This document shows positions 13,401-23,464 of a stretch of 64,000 bases of DNA, in pieces (the first letter of the stretch is position 1; each line of letters opens with the position of its first letter). Below the pieces are notes generated by a model. It ran no database searches and was not told the DNA's origin. It saw only the letters and a list, made by a program, of their open reading frames with translations. Source of the stretch: Lutraria lutraria (lineage: Eukaryota > Mollusca > Bivalvia > Venerida > Mactridae); the NCBI GenBank assembly GCA_964023205.1, contig OZ026845.1:2862001-2926000 (forward strand), read 5' to 3'. The position numbers and the translations under genes were made by a program.

Positions 13401-14579
13401 ATGTTGATTGTTCATAATAAATAATGTTACTAATACTATGTATAAAATAGGGTGGTCACTATCACTAGATGATGAAAGTTGTGGTTTGATTTAACAGCCC
13501 TTTCTTGATAATAATTTAATTAAAGAGTCAACGAAATTTCACTACTTATGTAATAATATATTTGACCATTAGATACAAAGTTTCTATAGACTCAGATTCT
13601 TTATTTTGCTAATATCAAGAGTAAAAATGTCATTTTAAGGATGAAATGAGAGCTAGCCTTTAGACATTAAGAATGTGACATAATCATTCCACTTGGAAAT
13701 CATAACAACTAACTTCCTGGTCACATGCAAGCATATGGACTCATTTCACACATATATATACATTCTGAAGATTTTCCTTGCACCGAATGTCCTATCAACA
13801 TCTTGCGTCTGATCTCCTGAAAATTCCCTCCATTGTACTGGTTTTATTACAATCTCTAGTACATTTGATGCTATTAGTACAAAGCTAATAATAAGGTGGA
13901 CCATGGACATTTTAACTCCTGACAAGTTGAATGTTTAACATTTTGATAAGAAGCTGAACCATCCTGACTGCAAACCAGGCTTAATGGAATCCTTCAAGCA
14001 TGACAGGAAGGGGTTATGCATAAACAAGAGATACTTGTGATATGGGCAACTTCATTCACCCCCCCCCCCCCCCCCCCCTCTCTCTTGCCCCTATGTTATG
14101 CCATATTTTAATATATAATCAGAATTAGTCATTCGGGCTTCAAGTTTACACAGGACTGATAAACATGTTCACATTAAACCAGTCTTCCTGGTAACAAAAC
14201 GCTTCATTTCGAAGGTTCTGTGGTATGATAACAGTGACTAGTGGTTGGTACATTTGTGTATCTTTAGTTGGATGTATGACAACCAAATAGTCATTAGTTT
14301 AAACTAAACCTACATGTTTGTAAAGCCTTCGAGCATGTGTAATGTCAAGAATACATATGTACCATACACAGCTGTTATATATCAAAGAAACTATTTGTGT
14401 TATTTCATCATGAAACGCGCGATGATTTGAGTAATCCGACCCGCATTGTGGTTACAACGCGTACACTACTTCACTACAGTGTAATGTAGGCGGCAGAACA
14501 AAGAAATACGACGATACGCGCTTTTCAAGCATGTACAGTGACTTACCGGGTGTCGGTTGGGATACATTCTTTCACTCAT
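1442..14579 (-). CDS. TLE: Groucho/TLE transcriptional co-repressor, N-terminal Q domain exons (partial)
   Basis: Four coding exons on the minus strand: 14579-14547 (11 codons, starting [11 protein letters not shown]), 13375-13278, 10612-10549 and 1486-1442. All have GT donors and AG acceptors, and the phases join cleanly into 80 residues. The peptide contains [47 protein letters not shown] and EMHKQ, which are hallmarks of the Groucho/TLE glutamine-rich (Q) tetramerisation domain. Groucho/TLE proteins are nuclear co-repressors recruited by Hes, Runx, TCF and other factors; the Q domain forms the oligomer and binds TCF/LEF. The GP, CcN, SP and WD40 parts must lie left of the window. The start is the ATG at 14579; a second in-frame ATG four codons later (MYPNRHP) matches the usual vertebrate TLE start, so the short MSER extension could be real or untranslated. 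The intron between exons 3 and 4 is about 9 kb and full of repeats. Identity of the family is firm; which paralogue is not decidable. Confidence 0.94.
2395..2517 (-). mobile_element. Short TA-flanked MITE-like repeat (CAGTCAAACCTG family, copy 1)
   Basis: Read on the minus strand, this starts tacagttaaacctgtgtaag and later has aatgacctctaaata. The same order of blocks is found on plus at 59427-59560 (cagtcaaacctgtgtgagtg, then aatgacctccaaatat). The CAGT start next to a TA fits a non-autonomous Tc1/mariner/pogo-type element. Copies are diverged and the far ends are unclear. Confidence 0.4.
4281..4457 (-). mobile_element. tRNA-derived SINE, family B (old copy)
   Basis: It matches the element at 57452-57636: both contain ggtgacttttctagctttta, then a stretch ending in a block with agcagtgagg, ctagt and ggag(t/g)cctc. 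On the minus strand the family begins with a tRNA-like head (A-box-like then B-box-like sequence). This copy is strongly diverged. Confidence 0.45.
5080..5250 (+). repeat. Degenerate tandem repeat around ttgattggac
   Basis: About five imperfect units of roughly 30-40 bp, each holding (t)gattggac(t/c)atg followed by a(a)gaaacagat. It lies in the large TLE intron. The units differ in length, so this is an old array. Confidence 0.6.
5731..5951 (+). mobile_element. tRNA-derived SINE, family A, with (CAAA)n tail
   Basis: The head reads gcctccgtggtcaagtggtt, an A-box-like stretch, followed about 50 bases later by a B-box-like gtggttcaagcccc, as in a tRNA gene that has lost its stems. A shared body follows (tctctttatgtgagaaagta, then ttttcaacagtcagagtcat), and the element ends in caaacaaacaaacaaacaaa. 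A second copy lies on the minus strand at 28270-28499 with the same head, body and AAAC-type tail. SINEs of this type are transcribed by Pol III and mobilised by a partner LINE, which is not in this window. Confidence 0.85.
6935..6996. repeat. Perfect 62-bp palindrome
   Basis: Two 30-base arms are exact reverse complements around a 2-base centre (tt). The left arm runs from gataattttttttctatag to ggctttccta; the right arm mirrors it base for base, including the eight-base A/T run. It would form a cruciform or a hairpin in the TLE pre-mRNA intron. No matching copy was seen elsewhere in the window. Confidence 0.95.
7058..7238. mobile_element. Non-autonomous DNA transposon, CAGGG-ended, 5-bp target duplication (agaat)
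   Basis: The left end cagggcttttttc and the reverse complement of the right end (ctgggcttttttc) match; both are followed within about 20 bases by aggggcc or aggggaaggggcc. The element is flanked on both sides by agaat (7053-7057 and 7239-7243). It has no coding capacity. Termini and target-site length resemble hAT elements of the kind reported with 5-bp duplications, but that assignment is inference. Confidence 0.7.
7765..7952. repeat. Dispersed repeat, copy 1 (pairs with 34370-34590)
   Basis: Both copies open with gcagtaaccc and a gggtaggtaggaa(t/a)tt block, and close with aaatattttttaaggatggc or a close variant. The function is unknown, and it is probably a decayed transposon. Confidence 0.5.
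12182..12337. mobile_element. Possible CAGGG-ended fold-back element (old)
   Basis: Starts cagggcacctt and ends aagaaaaaccctg, an imperfect inverted pair in the style of the 7058 and 50280 elements. The flanking tgta on each side may be a degraded target duplication. Weak. Confidence 0.3.
14059..14091 (+). repeat. Poly-C / CT low-complexity tract
   Basis: About 20 consecutive C followed by tctctc. Shorter C runs lie near 231-247, 9308-9317, 10481-10489, 28300-28309 and 60638-60669. They are likely to be length-polymorphic and prone to sequencing error. Confidence 0.9.
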
Positions 14580-15130
14580 GAACTAGTCTTCAAGTGAATT
14601 CATTAAACTAAGAAAATCCAAGAGTAGAAGAGGCACCGCTTGTAAATTGGGCGCCTAAATCTGAATAAAATGTATGGTGACCTTCGAAGCTGAAACTATC
14701 CAAATTTATACCACTTCTAACGCGCATAAACATCCAAATAAGACACTATCCAACGGGTAATCCAAAATACATGGTTGTCATTCAAAATATAGCACTATAT
14801 ACATGTATATTCCGTGTATTTGGAAGCAAAACAACAAAGAATAAGGGTACGAATTCAGTGTGTGAAAACGGCACTTAGAACTATGCCACACACCGCTTTC
14901 AGCTACACGCTAGGCAGATAATTGGTATTTGTAAACTCGATTGTGATTGGTCAACTACGAGAGCCAATTAGCTACGCCCCTTTATGAATTAGTATGCACA
15001 CCAATTCATCAATATGCACACATTCTGAGTAGATTGGCCAATCTGGACACAGAATCACTTTCTAAGTGTTTTTCGTGAAGAAAGAGGCTGGTCTGTCAAT
15101 CAAATTCACGTGCTAGTTTCCTGAAAACGC
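14580..15130 (-). promoter_or_regulatory. Probable TLE 5' UTR and promoter region
   Basis: The sequence just upstream of the TLE start codon is richer in CG dinucleotides than its surroundings around 14400-14530. It carries several CCAAT/ATTGG motifs in a short stretch: gattggtc near 14945, gccaatta near 14963 and the back-to-back attggccaat near 15035. This is the composition expected of a developmental-gene promoter. No clear TATA box is seen and the transcription start cannot be placed from sequence alone. Confidence 0.4.
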
Positions 15131-17097
15131 GAGTTGGTGAGTTTATTTGTTTTATCTGGGATGCGGCGTTGGGATTTCAGGACAAGATACATTATCGGTA
15201 TTGTATGCACCTATGCGATTATCTGTGTTGTTTATTGTTTGAATTAAAACATTTTTGATTGTTTAGTGCGCGGTTAAAACGATATTTAAAACGACCCTTT
15301 AAGAATCCAATTTTAATGGACCAAAGTCGACCATTGTATTTTACATGTACAAAGGTCGAATAAAAAGTAAGGCTATAAGATACCTTAGTAACATTCGCCT
15401 ACTCAACTGACATGTTGGATTTTTTAAAAGACACTATTTTTCGGGCGTTCGAGTCACAATCTCGGAAAAGGAATAAGAAAACAGACAGATGCATTTCCCA
15501 GGATAATTAAAAAACTTTGAAATACATTTTGTACGTTAACAGAGTGCTAAACTGTTTTGAAATGAAACAAGATTTTGATTGACAGGTTAAATATAAAAAC
15601 TATTTCATATTGTTAAATTAAACCCGCGTGTTTAAAAATACACGAAACAGTAGAACTTGTGAGGAACAGTCATTCTTTTTTCTTTTCCACAGTTTTATGT
15701 TTTTACTGTGTGTTTCATAGTAGTGACAGGAGAAAGACACAATTTTTACATTGCGAAACGTACAAAAATGCTGAACTTCAAAAGCGTTGTGTTTATCACT
15801 AAGGGACATGCATACTCGGTTGTTATAAGGCTAACTAAGTGCTTGTATCCAAACTTTGGAACCAAGTGTTGCTTGTCTCCTCGTCAAATGTCAGGGACAA
15901 TCTAGAACATACGGAACTTGTCTTTGACCCGAATAGAAGATAAGAGTCTTGCACAAACTGAGCCACCAGGTACTTGTAAACAGCAGTCACACATTTATTG
16001 ATACAATCTACCAAGTAAACCTCTGAATAAAGACCAACTGTACACAAGGCCAGAAAACTAGTCGTGTTTAAGGGTTACCCAACCGTTCCTGTATTTTGGA
16101 GCGATTCCTAAAGTGTCTAACTTCATTGCATGATCCAAAGTACGAACATAGTTGGAGACGAATCGTGCCTCCAAAATACGAAAGATATGTTTAGAAAAAA
16201 TGCATGCTATCTATTCTGTCTCTTTCTCGTCAAGTAACTTTAAAACTGGCCCAAAGACCATCTTTCTTTTCCTTGTTTGGATGGTGTTCGCGGGACTAAT
16301 GTTTGACTGTTATGTAAAAGGTCTGCAGCAGTAATAATGTATTTTAAGTTATAACAACTTACACAGTTCACAGTCACATACTGTCATCACAGTGATGGTA
16401 ATGTACCTTACTAAAATGGATTCAATATAAAATCATGAGTTGTGTTTTCTACAGACAAATCTAACGTTGCAAAAATGACGTGCACAAAATGCATTTTGAT
16501 ATAACTCGTGAGCCGTGACCCACTGATTAGCTTTAAACCAACCCGTTGATACCGGAGAATCAAATGGTATGTTTATTGGTGAACATGACAAAATTTGGAA
16601 GTTTTATAACCACATTCAAGTAACTATGGTAACCATTTGAATGTAATCAGATACCTTTTGAAATTAGTCGCAACGACTGAAGCTCGAGTCGAGTTCCTTT
16701 TCTATACACAAAATGTCTATAGATGCACGTAGTGTTAACGGTACCTGCTCACCGTCCTTAGGTTCCATTTCGTGTTTTGTACCACTTGCTTTATTTTAAT
16801 GACCTTATAGATAACATAGCACAATCGACCATTAAATGTCTTTGCCATAAAATTATATCGTAAATGACCATAGGCAATTTATTGTTGCTGGCCATGCCTA
16901 TAAACTTGAATTGACATCAATTATGAAGAATACTACATGTATAATAATTAGTCGGTTACATATAATATGACAAAACTGTAAAATGGAAGTTACAACTACT
17001 ATGTATACAAAGTCATAATTATCTCTTGATCATGAAAATGTAAAACTAATGTTGGTACCGAAAGAAATGATCTCACACTGGTTTATTTGTTTCATCA

Positions 17098-17240
17098 GAT
17101 TTAACCACATTCTATCCAAGCTACCCCACATAATTTAGAGGTGGGTGACAATTTAACATAGGATGTAATATCTTCAGTCAAATTTGTCACGGACAGTGTG
17201 AGCCTCGCCCGGGATTCGAATTTACAACTTCTTGATCAGT
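17098..17240 (-). mobile_element. tRNA-derived SINE, family C (truncated)
   Basis: It shares aagctaccccacataatt, gaggtgg, gtgacaatt, gatgtaat and cggacagtgtgag with the fuller copy at 48829-49022. In the fuller copy the minus strand begins with a clear tRNA-like head. This copy loses the head near 17240. Confidence 0.65.
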
Positions 17241-17464
17241 TATGTCTCACTTTGAAATTGGTATACGGGGAAATTTAATACAGAACATTGATCAGAAACT
17301 GAGTGGTCATCATAAAGGGACATTCCTATAGTATTGAAGTGTAGATTGATTATATCGGCACACCTGGACCGACTACGTCTATATAGAGATACTACATCTT
17401 GATTTGAGTATTCAGCATCACGTACAAGTGTTGACTGTTCTGGGTACCCTTCCCGAATATATCT

Positions 17465-17900
17465 AGTGAACGAAATTCCAGAAGATCTATGTTAATAAAC
17501 ACACTCCTTTACTTACCCATTTTTCTCTCCGGATTCATTGGCGGTTTTTTAAGACAGCGTCAAGTTCGATCCTGTAATTAGCGAATTTTCTATATTTAAA
17601 GTCATTGACATATTTATCTGGATAATTAGTAAATAAATGTTCTATAATTATCTCCAGCCAAACAATGAAACTGACGTTTGCTCTCCTTATAGCGTTAGTT
17701 ATAAGCGTTAATTTGCGGGGGAAGTCGACCAAAGTCGCCTGCTTAGACTAAGGGTGCCAGTCACGTCCTTGCATTCCACATTTAACGTGCGCTGTTGTCA
17801 TCTTACACAAACACAACAGGGAACAATACAAAAATAATGAATCTTAATGACTATGACTTCAAGTTAAGATGGAGTAGGCCTGTCAGTTGAGAATACAGTG
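17465..17900. repeat. Diverged local duplication, copy 1
   Basis: Matches 18107-18550 in the same orientation. Shared blocks in order include gcgtcaagttcgatcctgta, ttataagcgttaatttg, aagggtgcca, acaatagggaacaatacaaa (here acaacagggaacaatacaaa) and ggatggagta or gatggagta. Shared SINE-C sequence (taggatgtaatatctt) precedes both, so the duplicated block may extend back to about 17150. Confidence 0.75.
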
Positions 17901-18010
17901 CAACCTCTTGAAGGCAACACCCTTTGGGAGTAGTAAATTTATGATGTTGAGAGTTTGTTGCTCTAGAGAGTTAAGATTAATAGTTAAATAGTGCAGAGGG
18001 GGAAAGCATA
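17893..18010 (+). mobile_element. CAGTG/TA MITE family, partial copy
   Basis: Begins tacagtgcaacctcttgaag and continues with caacaccctttgggag and gttaaatagt, matching the full copy at 20115-20287. It loses similarity before the right terminus. Confidence 0.6.
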
Positions 18011-18106
18011 ACATAGCAGTCCTTACTCGTGCACATATTACTTACATGGTGACCACACCTGCCAACCAGAGAGCTTCCTTTGTTCAGTGGTAATGGTCTG
18101 ATAACA

Positions 18107-18550
18107 TATATAGGATGTAATATCTTCCAGTCAAATTTGTCACGGACAGTGACAGTGTTAGCATCGTCTTGTATTCGATTTCATATATGGAGTGAACGAA
18201 AGTCCGAAAATCTGTTATTTATCATTTTTTGCTCTCTGTGTTCATTGTTTCTTTGCTTTTTTTTTTTTTTTAAAAGCGTCAAGTTCGATCCTGTAATTAG
18301 CAAATTCCCTATCTTTATAGACTATATAGATAACAACTAGGAATGTTCCATAATTATCTTCAATCAAATATAGAAACCGAAGTTAATTATAAGCGTTAAT
18401 TTGGGAGGGAGTCGACTACGTCAGTTTGCACAAGGGTGCCAATTGCGTCATTGCATTCGAGCTGTAGTCTTCTACCACATACACAATAGGGAACAATACA
18501 AATAAATCTTTAATTATGACTTCAAAATAGGATGGAGTATCAGTTCAGAA
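18107..18550. repeat. Diverged local duplication, copy 2
   Basis: Second copy of the 17465-17900 block, lying about 0.6 kb downstream in direct orientation. It contains a T-run (18258-18271) absent from copy 1. Between the copies sits a CAGTG-family MITE fragment (17893-18010). Confidence 0.75.
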
Positions 18551-18564
18551 TAATAAGATATAAC

Positions 18565-18850
18565 TCTGTTCGTAACTATACTCGGACATTTCCGTAACTG
18601 AGAAGAACGCCTCGCAAGTGTAGGGTTACACATTTTGGTTGGTCACTACTTTGTCGATCGCGATTTTCAAAATGGGCATCAAGTTTTCCTTTGAAAGAGA
18701 TACAGGTTGTTATCCAGCGTTGGATTCCCTGTGTCAGCCCTGATGGAAAGTAGCCCGTGAACAACAACAAAATGGCGGCCTACCGAGGCACTTTTCTTTA
18801 GACAAATGCCGAGGGGTTCCGATTGTTCTAACTTGTGCACAGATTACTTA
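18565..18850 (-). repeat. Old dispersed repeat, copy 1 (pairs with 29490-29800)
   Basis: The minus strand here and the plus strand at 29490-29800 share ttctaacaatcggaac (this copy: ttagaacaatcggaac in reverse), gttgttcacgggctactttc, gggaatccaac, acaacctgt(a/t)tctctttc, and then gtgacc and acgaggcgt or gcgaggcgt blocks. Identity is visibly imperfect, so the pair is old. I do not recognise the family. Confidence 0.6.
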
Positions 18851-20114
18851 CACGCAAATAAGTAAGTTCTAACCGTACAGTAGCACAATATGCATGTACA
18901 ATTCTTTAGATTCAGATATTTGGAACTAGGTACACCTATGACAGACTAACACGTCACTTAGGAGCCAGTAGGTACTTCTAATCTCACTCGAACGGAAATA
19001 TCCTAATACTTCAAATATCGCATAAATGGCGAGTTTCTGGAGCAAGCCATACAGTAACTTGTTACTTTTGTTTTAAGGTATACATATATACATGTATTTA
19101 TACGTAGTACAACCAAAAGTGGAACTACTTGCAAAAGCGGAGATTTTTTTTTCAAAATTTGGTAATAAGGAAAACGTCTGTCGAAGAGAAGTTCTGTATT
19201 AAATTTTGATTGTTTTGCTCTCAAACAGGCAATATGATAGTAGTTACTTGACACCGTACCTGACACGCGAATATTGGTCCATCTGTCACTGTGATAGGAT
19301 CTACGTCATAAAGTCACGTGAAAGATTTGACAGTAACATGATAAAGGTTAGATCAACATGTCAATTTCGAATGAATATTTTATTCCATGAGCTTAACGTG
19401 CATAATGGAAGGAATGGAGTGCCTTAGAATATTAAACTAATTAGAAATTAACTAGTTCTGTTCTGTTCTGTTCTGGTTAATCTTATTGCATTAAATATGA
19501 AATCTTGAATATGATTTTCAATAATTATTTAACATTGATTTATATGCAATGTAATTTTTATCTAGTATTTCGTTCAGAACCATATTTGTTACCACATGAC
19601 CTTGAAATATTGTCCATATAACACCAAGATGCCCAAAAACATATAGTCTAAGCCTCGTTTATAGACGGTTAGACCGGTATATATATACTAGTATACGTTT
19701 CTTGGTAAAACAATTATATGAGATAAAGCCTTTTGAACCGTCACGTTTGTAAAGGACATAATTTAATACATGCATGTCAATCTGACATATTACAGACGAA
19801 ATTTGTTCGTTATTAAACACATTATATTGACAAACGAACAGTTTTCGTTTGAACTTTAATACTATTGTTTTTTTGTATAGTTTTTTTTTTCGAGTAAAAT
19901 ATTTAAAATCATTGAGATTCGTCGGATCTTCAGCAGTAATATGGCAAACAAAATAACCGTGTCCAAATTGGTAAGCTGATTTTCACGTAACACTCCCTAC
20001 ATCGAACGTGACTCGAACTTGGATCATTCAATTTTATTGATCATTCAATGCGACAGTGGAATCAAGAATGGTTTACTTTTTTACAGTCTTATGTGCTGCA
20101 GTAGGGACCAAGCG

Positions 20115-20287
20115 CAGTGCAACCTCTTCAAAACAACACCCTTTAGAAGCAAAATTATGTTGTTGTCGAGAGGCTGTTGTTCTACAGATTAAATAAATAG
20201 TTAAATTGTACAGTTGGGAAAAATCGTGCTGTACAATTAGGGAGGTTGTTGCTTAAGAGAGGGCCGCTCTGGAGAGGTTTCACTGTA
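20115..20287 (+). mobile_element. CAGTG/TA MITE, full-length copy
   Basis: The left end cagtgcaacctcttc and the reverse complement of the right end (cagtgaaacctctccagag) form imperfect terminal inverted repeats. A TA follows the right end, and at other copies a TA precedes the left end. The element is about 173 bp with no coding capacity. Termini starting CAGT next to TA fit the Tc1/mariner superfamily (pogo-like). Other copies: 17893 (partial), 33737-33900 (reverse), 40920-41093, and a 3' end at 51812-51833. Confidence 0.7.
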
Positions 20288-20744
20288 TCTAAAAATTGTT
20301 ATGTGTAGGACCAGCTTTTATTCAGAGATATGTATGATATATGATCGTGTCTATCATAAGTTTACATAGTTGCGAACAAGCCTCAAAGAAATGTTACTGT
20401 AGGAGGTTTTAAAGATACCCGAAACAATCAAATAAGACGCCACTGTAAGTAGTTACGATGTAAACATCATCAGCACACGGAATTTTATATTAATTACTCC
20501 CCTTCCGTATCACTACGCTATCTACACAACCACTTAACCGATTTACCTGTCAGAATCCTAACGCGCCGTTATCACACACCATCATGCACCGATGACTTGG
20601 GGCGCCGTGTTTGTTGACCAGCATAGTAAAACAACTTCAATTCCACAATGCATTTGCAAATAAAAAGCTGCACTTATCGGCGAATACAAGCTCATTCATT
20701 CTCACATCAATTTTGAATCATCAAAGAAAATGCTTTTTCACGAG

Positions 20745-21030
20745 AGTCTGTTATCCAATCAGATTCGAGCGCGCTTGAGAACTTTTCAAGGGGTAATTAC
20801 CGGTCTAATTTTGTAATGGAATTCACGTGGACGTGTCATATTTCTGCCGCGGTTGTTAATGAATTCGATAACTGTTGTTAAAAGCTACGACGACGATTGG
20901 TTAACAGTTCACACCTTATTGACCAATGGCTGAGAAGCACGTGCACAAGGCGGGGTTTTATCATTTTTGCAGGCGGAGTGTATTTAAATCGTTTTCAGCC
21001 GTATGAGAACTTGTGCTAAGTTCATTCATA
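20745..21030 (+). promoter_or_regulatory. Promoter-like patch without a visible gene
   Basis: Within 280 bp there are several CCAAT-type boxes (atccaatcag, cgattggtta, accaatggct), cacgtg-type E-boxes (ttcacgtggacgtg, gcacgtgc), a GC-rich gcggggtttt and a TATA-like tatttaaat near 20980. The order CCAAT, E-box, GC-rich, TATA-like reads as a core promoter directed to the right. No credible coding exon follows within several kb, so it could serve a non-coding transcript or be an enhancer. Confidence 0.3.
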
Positions 21031-22286
21031 ACTGTCGCTTTTTTTGTTCAATTTAATTGCGATCGATTAATTACATTAACTAAATAAATTGAAAGTACAA
21101 AAATGTACTAAAATGAACTTATTAGCAGTAGACCTTTTTAAAAAATATTTATCGTGTATATATATGTACGTACTGGTTATACATGTATATAATTGTATTT
21201 TATCATTCGTCACTCACAGATCAAATTCTTAAGAAAGTAAACGAATATTTCAAACAGATGAAAATATTCTAGAAAATAGATAATTATAATCATTGAATGA
21301 TAAACTTGCATGTACAAGTGTAATTTTTCCATCAAATACGTAACAAATCTTAAGTATCATTATTATCATCAGGCTATACTTATCATCGATAGTTCTGTCT
21401 TCTGATGTCTTAAAGCTCGACTTTTTATTCAACCATTTTCACGAAGTGGTTGTTTTCTTTTTTTGTGATTTGCGTGTTGAAAAACTGTAAATAGTTGACG
21501 TTGTTTGGCTTTGACGTGAGTCTTGAATTTACTTTTTTTAGTATTATAATTTTATACAAGTATTTTTGTTTCTTCAAACAGCTGCACTACAACAATATTG
21601 AAATTGTGACCACGTTATTGTTCTCTGTATATGTAGAGATGTTGCCGGCTCCTTATGTAAAGGTAACGGTTAGTAGTGGTTAGAACGCAGTCCAGGAAAA
21701 CTAGTTAGATGATCCAGCCGCCGTATATAACCGAAATACAAAATGTATCGTTGTAAAATGGCTTTAAACGCACTGAAACATACATAATGAAAGGTCTAAT
21801 TTTACAATGTCGATATCAATTTTTATCATGAATGGCATTATTATAGACTGTACTGGTCATGTGCTGTGCTGCGCTCTAACAATCGCCTTACCGCGCGTTG
21901 CCAATTAAATTGGTTTCCACTGTCTTTGAATGTACAGAAATTTGCAATCATAGTATAGCTTTTAAGTTGTTGTATTTCAAGGCAGATTTACAAGTAGTTA
22001 CCCTCGACTTTCGCGATCTACGGGCAGACTGTGGACTATTTTCGAGTATACCCATTCAGATAAGAACCCTTGGAAGCACTGGGTTCAGCGCATTCAGTTT
22101 ACAAGACACGTAGTACGTGATGAACATATCGCGTCACACTGTACACGTAAGTTTGTTACCATGCTGTACTATGCGACGTCCGCTTCCGGTCCGTTCAGTT
22201 GTTGGAAACTGAACGATAGTCCAGCTTTCCTTTGCCGTCATTCGCTCGGTTCACATGAAGTACTACCGGTACGTTTTTCTACACGG

Positions 22287-22304
22287 TTAAACTGGTTCCC
22301 GTTC
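22287..22304 (+). repeat. Solo end of the AACTGGTTCCCGTT fold-back family
   Basis: The block ttaaactggttcccgttc matches the arms of the short palindromic elements at 26263-26333 and 30641-30709. No opposite arm is obvious here. Confidence 0.4.
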
Positions 22305-23464
22305 AGTGTTGCTGTGCAAGTCTATGTTAGTTCAGTTTCCATGAGTACTTTTAGTACTTTGATTTGTGTTGTGCCGTTCCGTACCCGTGTCTTGATTTTG
22401 TATAACAACACTGAATAATGCACGTTTATGATGCTCGTGAATTCATCGCACGCGTTCTGCTATCTTATACACACACTGTGTTCACAAATTGGACCATAAA
22501 CAATATTCCTATCGGTATTTATTGTTTGTAAAAAAATAATGTTTTAACCATCTGATGGAATAACGGTGTTTATGTTGGTTTACTCACTGATTAATTGTTT
22601 GGTGTGGCAGATATTATCACTCGGATGCTGGTGATGTAAAACTATTAAATACACGGTTATCAACTGATAATGCTTGATATCGATTGTCCATACCATTTAG
22701 AAAATGATTTGACTAAGTGAAATTATTTTTTCGCCCTAAAACATTTCGTACACAGCTGGAATTATCAAACATATCTCGCTCCCTTGCCGTTTGTGATATA
22801 TTTATCCGGTTCTGTTACTAACAGCGAGACGTAATTCATTTTATTACTTTTGTAAAGATGAATTTTCAATTAAAGGCGAGTGATATCATATTTGTTGATT
22901 ACCTGTTATATCGAGCTGCCTAATGTTTTGTAGTTAAACGAAAATCTTAATTTAATAATAAATATTTGTTGCGTCTTGTATACCAATTAATAGCTAACAA
23001 CGTCAATAAAGAACGAACAAATTGTATACAATGATTGTAACATCTTTTATATCGGCAAGACAGTTAACTTTATTTTATATTTTACGTTTTTACACCCCAA
23101 TCGAGAAGTTGTCTACTTGTGAAGTTAAAGATATAGTGCTGCCTATTGTTGATAAAAAATTACGTGACATGATGCCATGATGATACTACGCCCTAACAGT
23201 TAAATTTTCACCGAACTTATTTGTCATTTAACTACCCTTATACATAATTGCTATCCAGCTAACGTATACCAAGGCATTTGTTAGCACCATTCTAACGACT
23301 TCGGTATGTTGCAGCGGAGGTTCGGACCCACGTCCTACAACCCCGAGGAACCCCGATCCACGTAACTCCAAATCGTTAATAAAATTGTACCCATCCACAT
23401 GACCGTCGACGGTTGTCGCCATCATCGCCGTCGATACAATACAAAACATCCTTCGTCTCTTAGT

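Noticed and set aside
23228..23449. Minus-strand 73-codon frame beside the satellite
   Set aside because: No recognisable domain. It includes a tRNA B-box-like word (ggttcggacc in plus orientation) and looks like repeat sequence.
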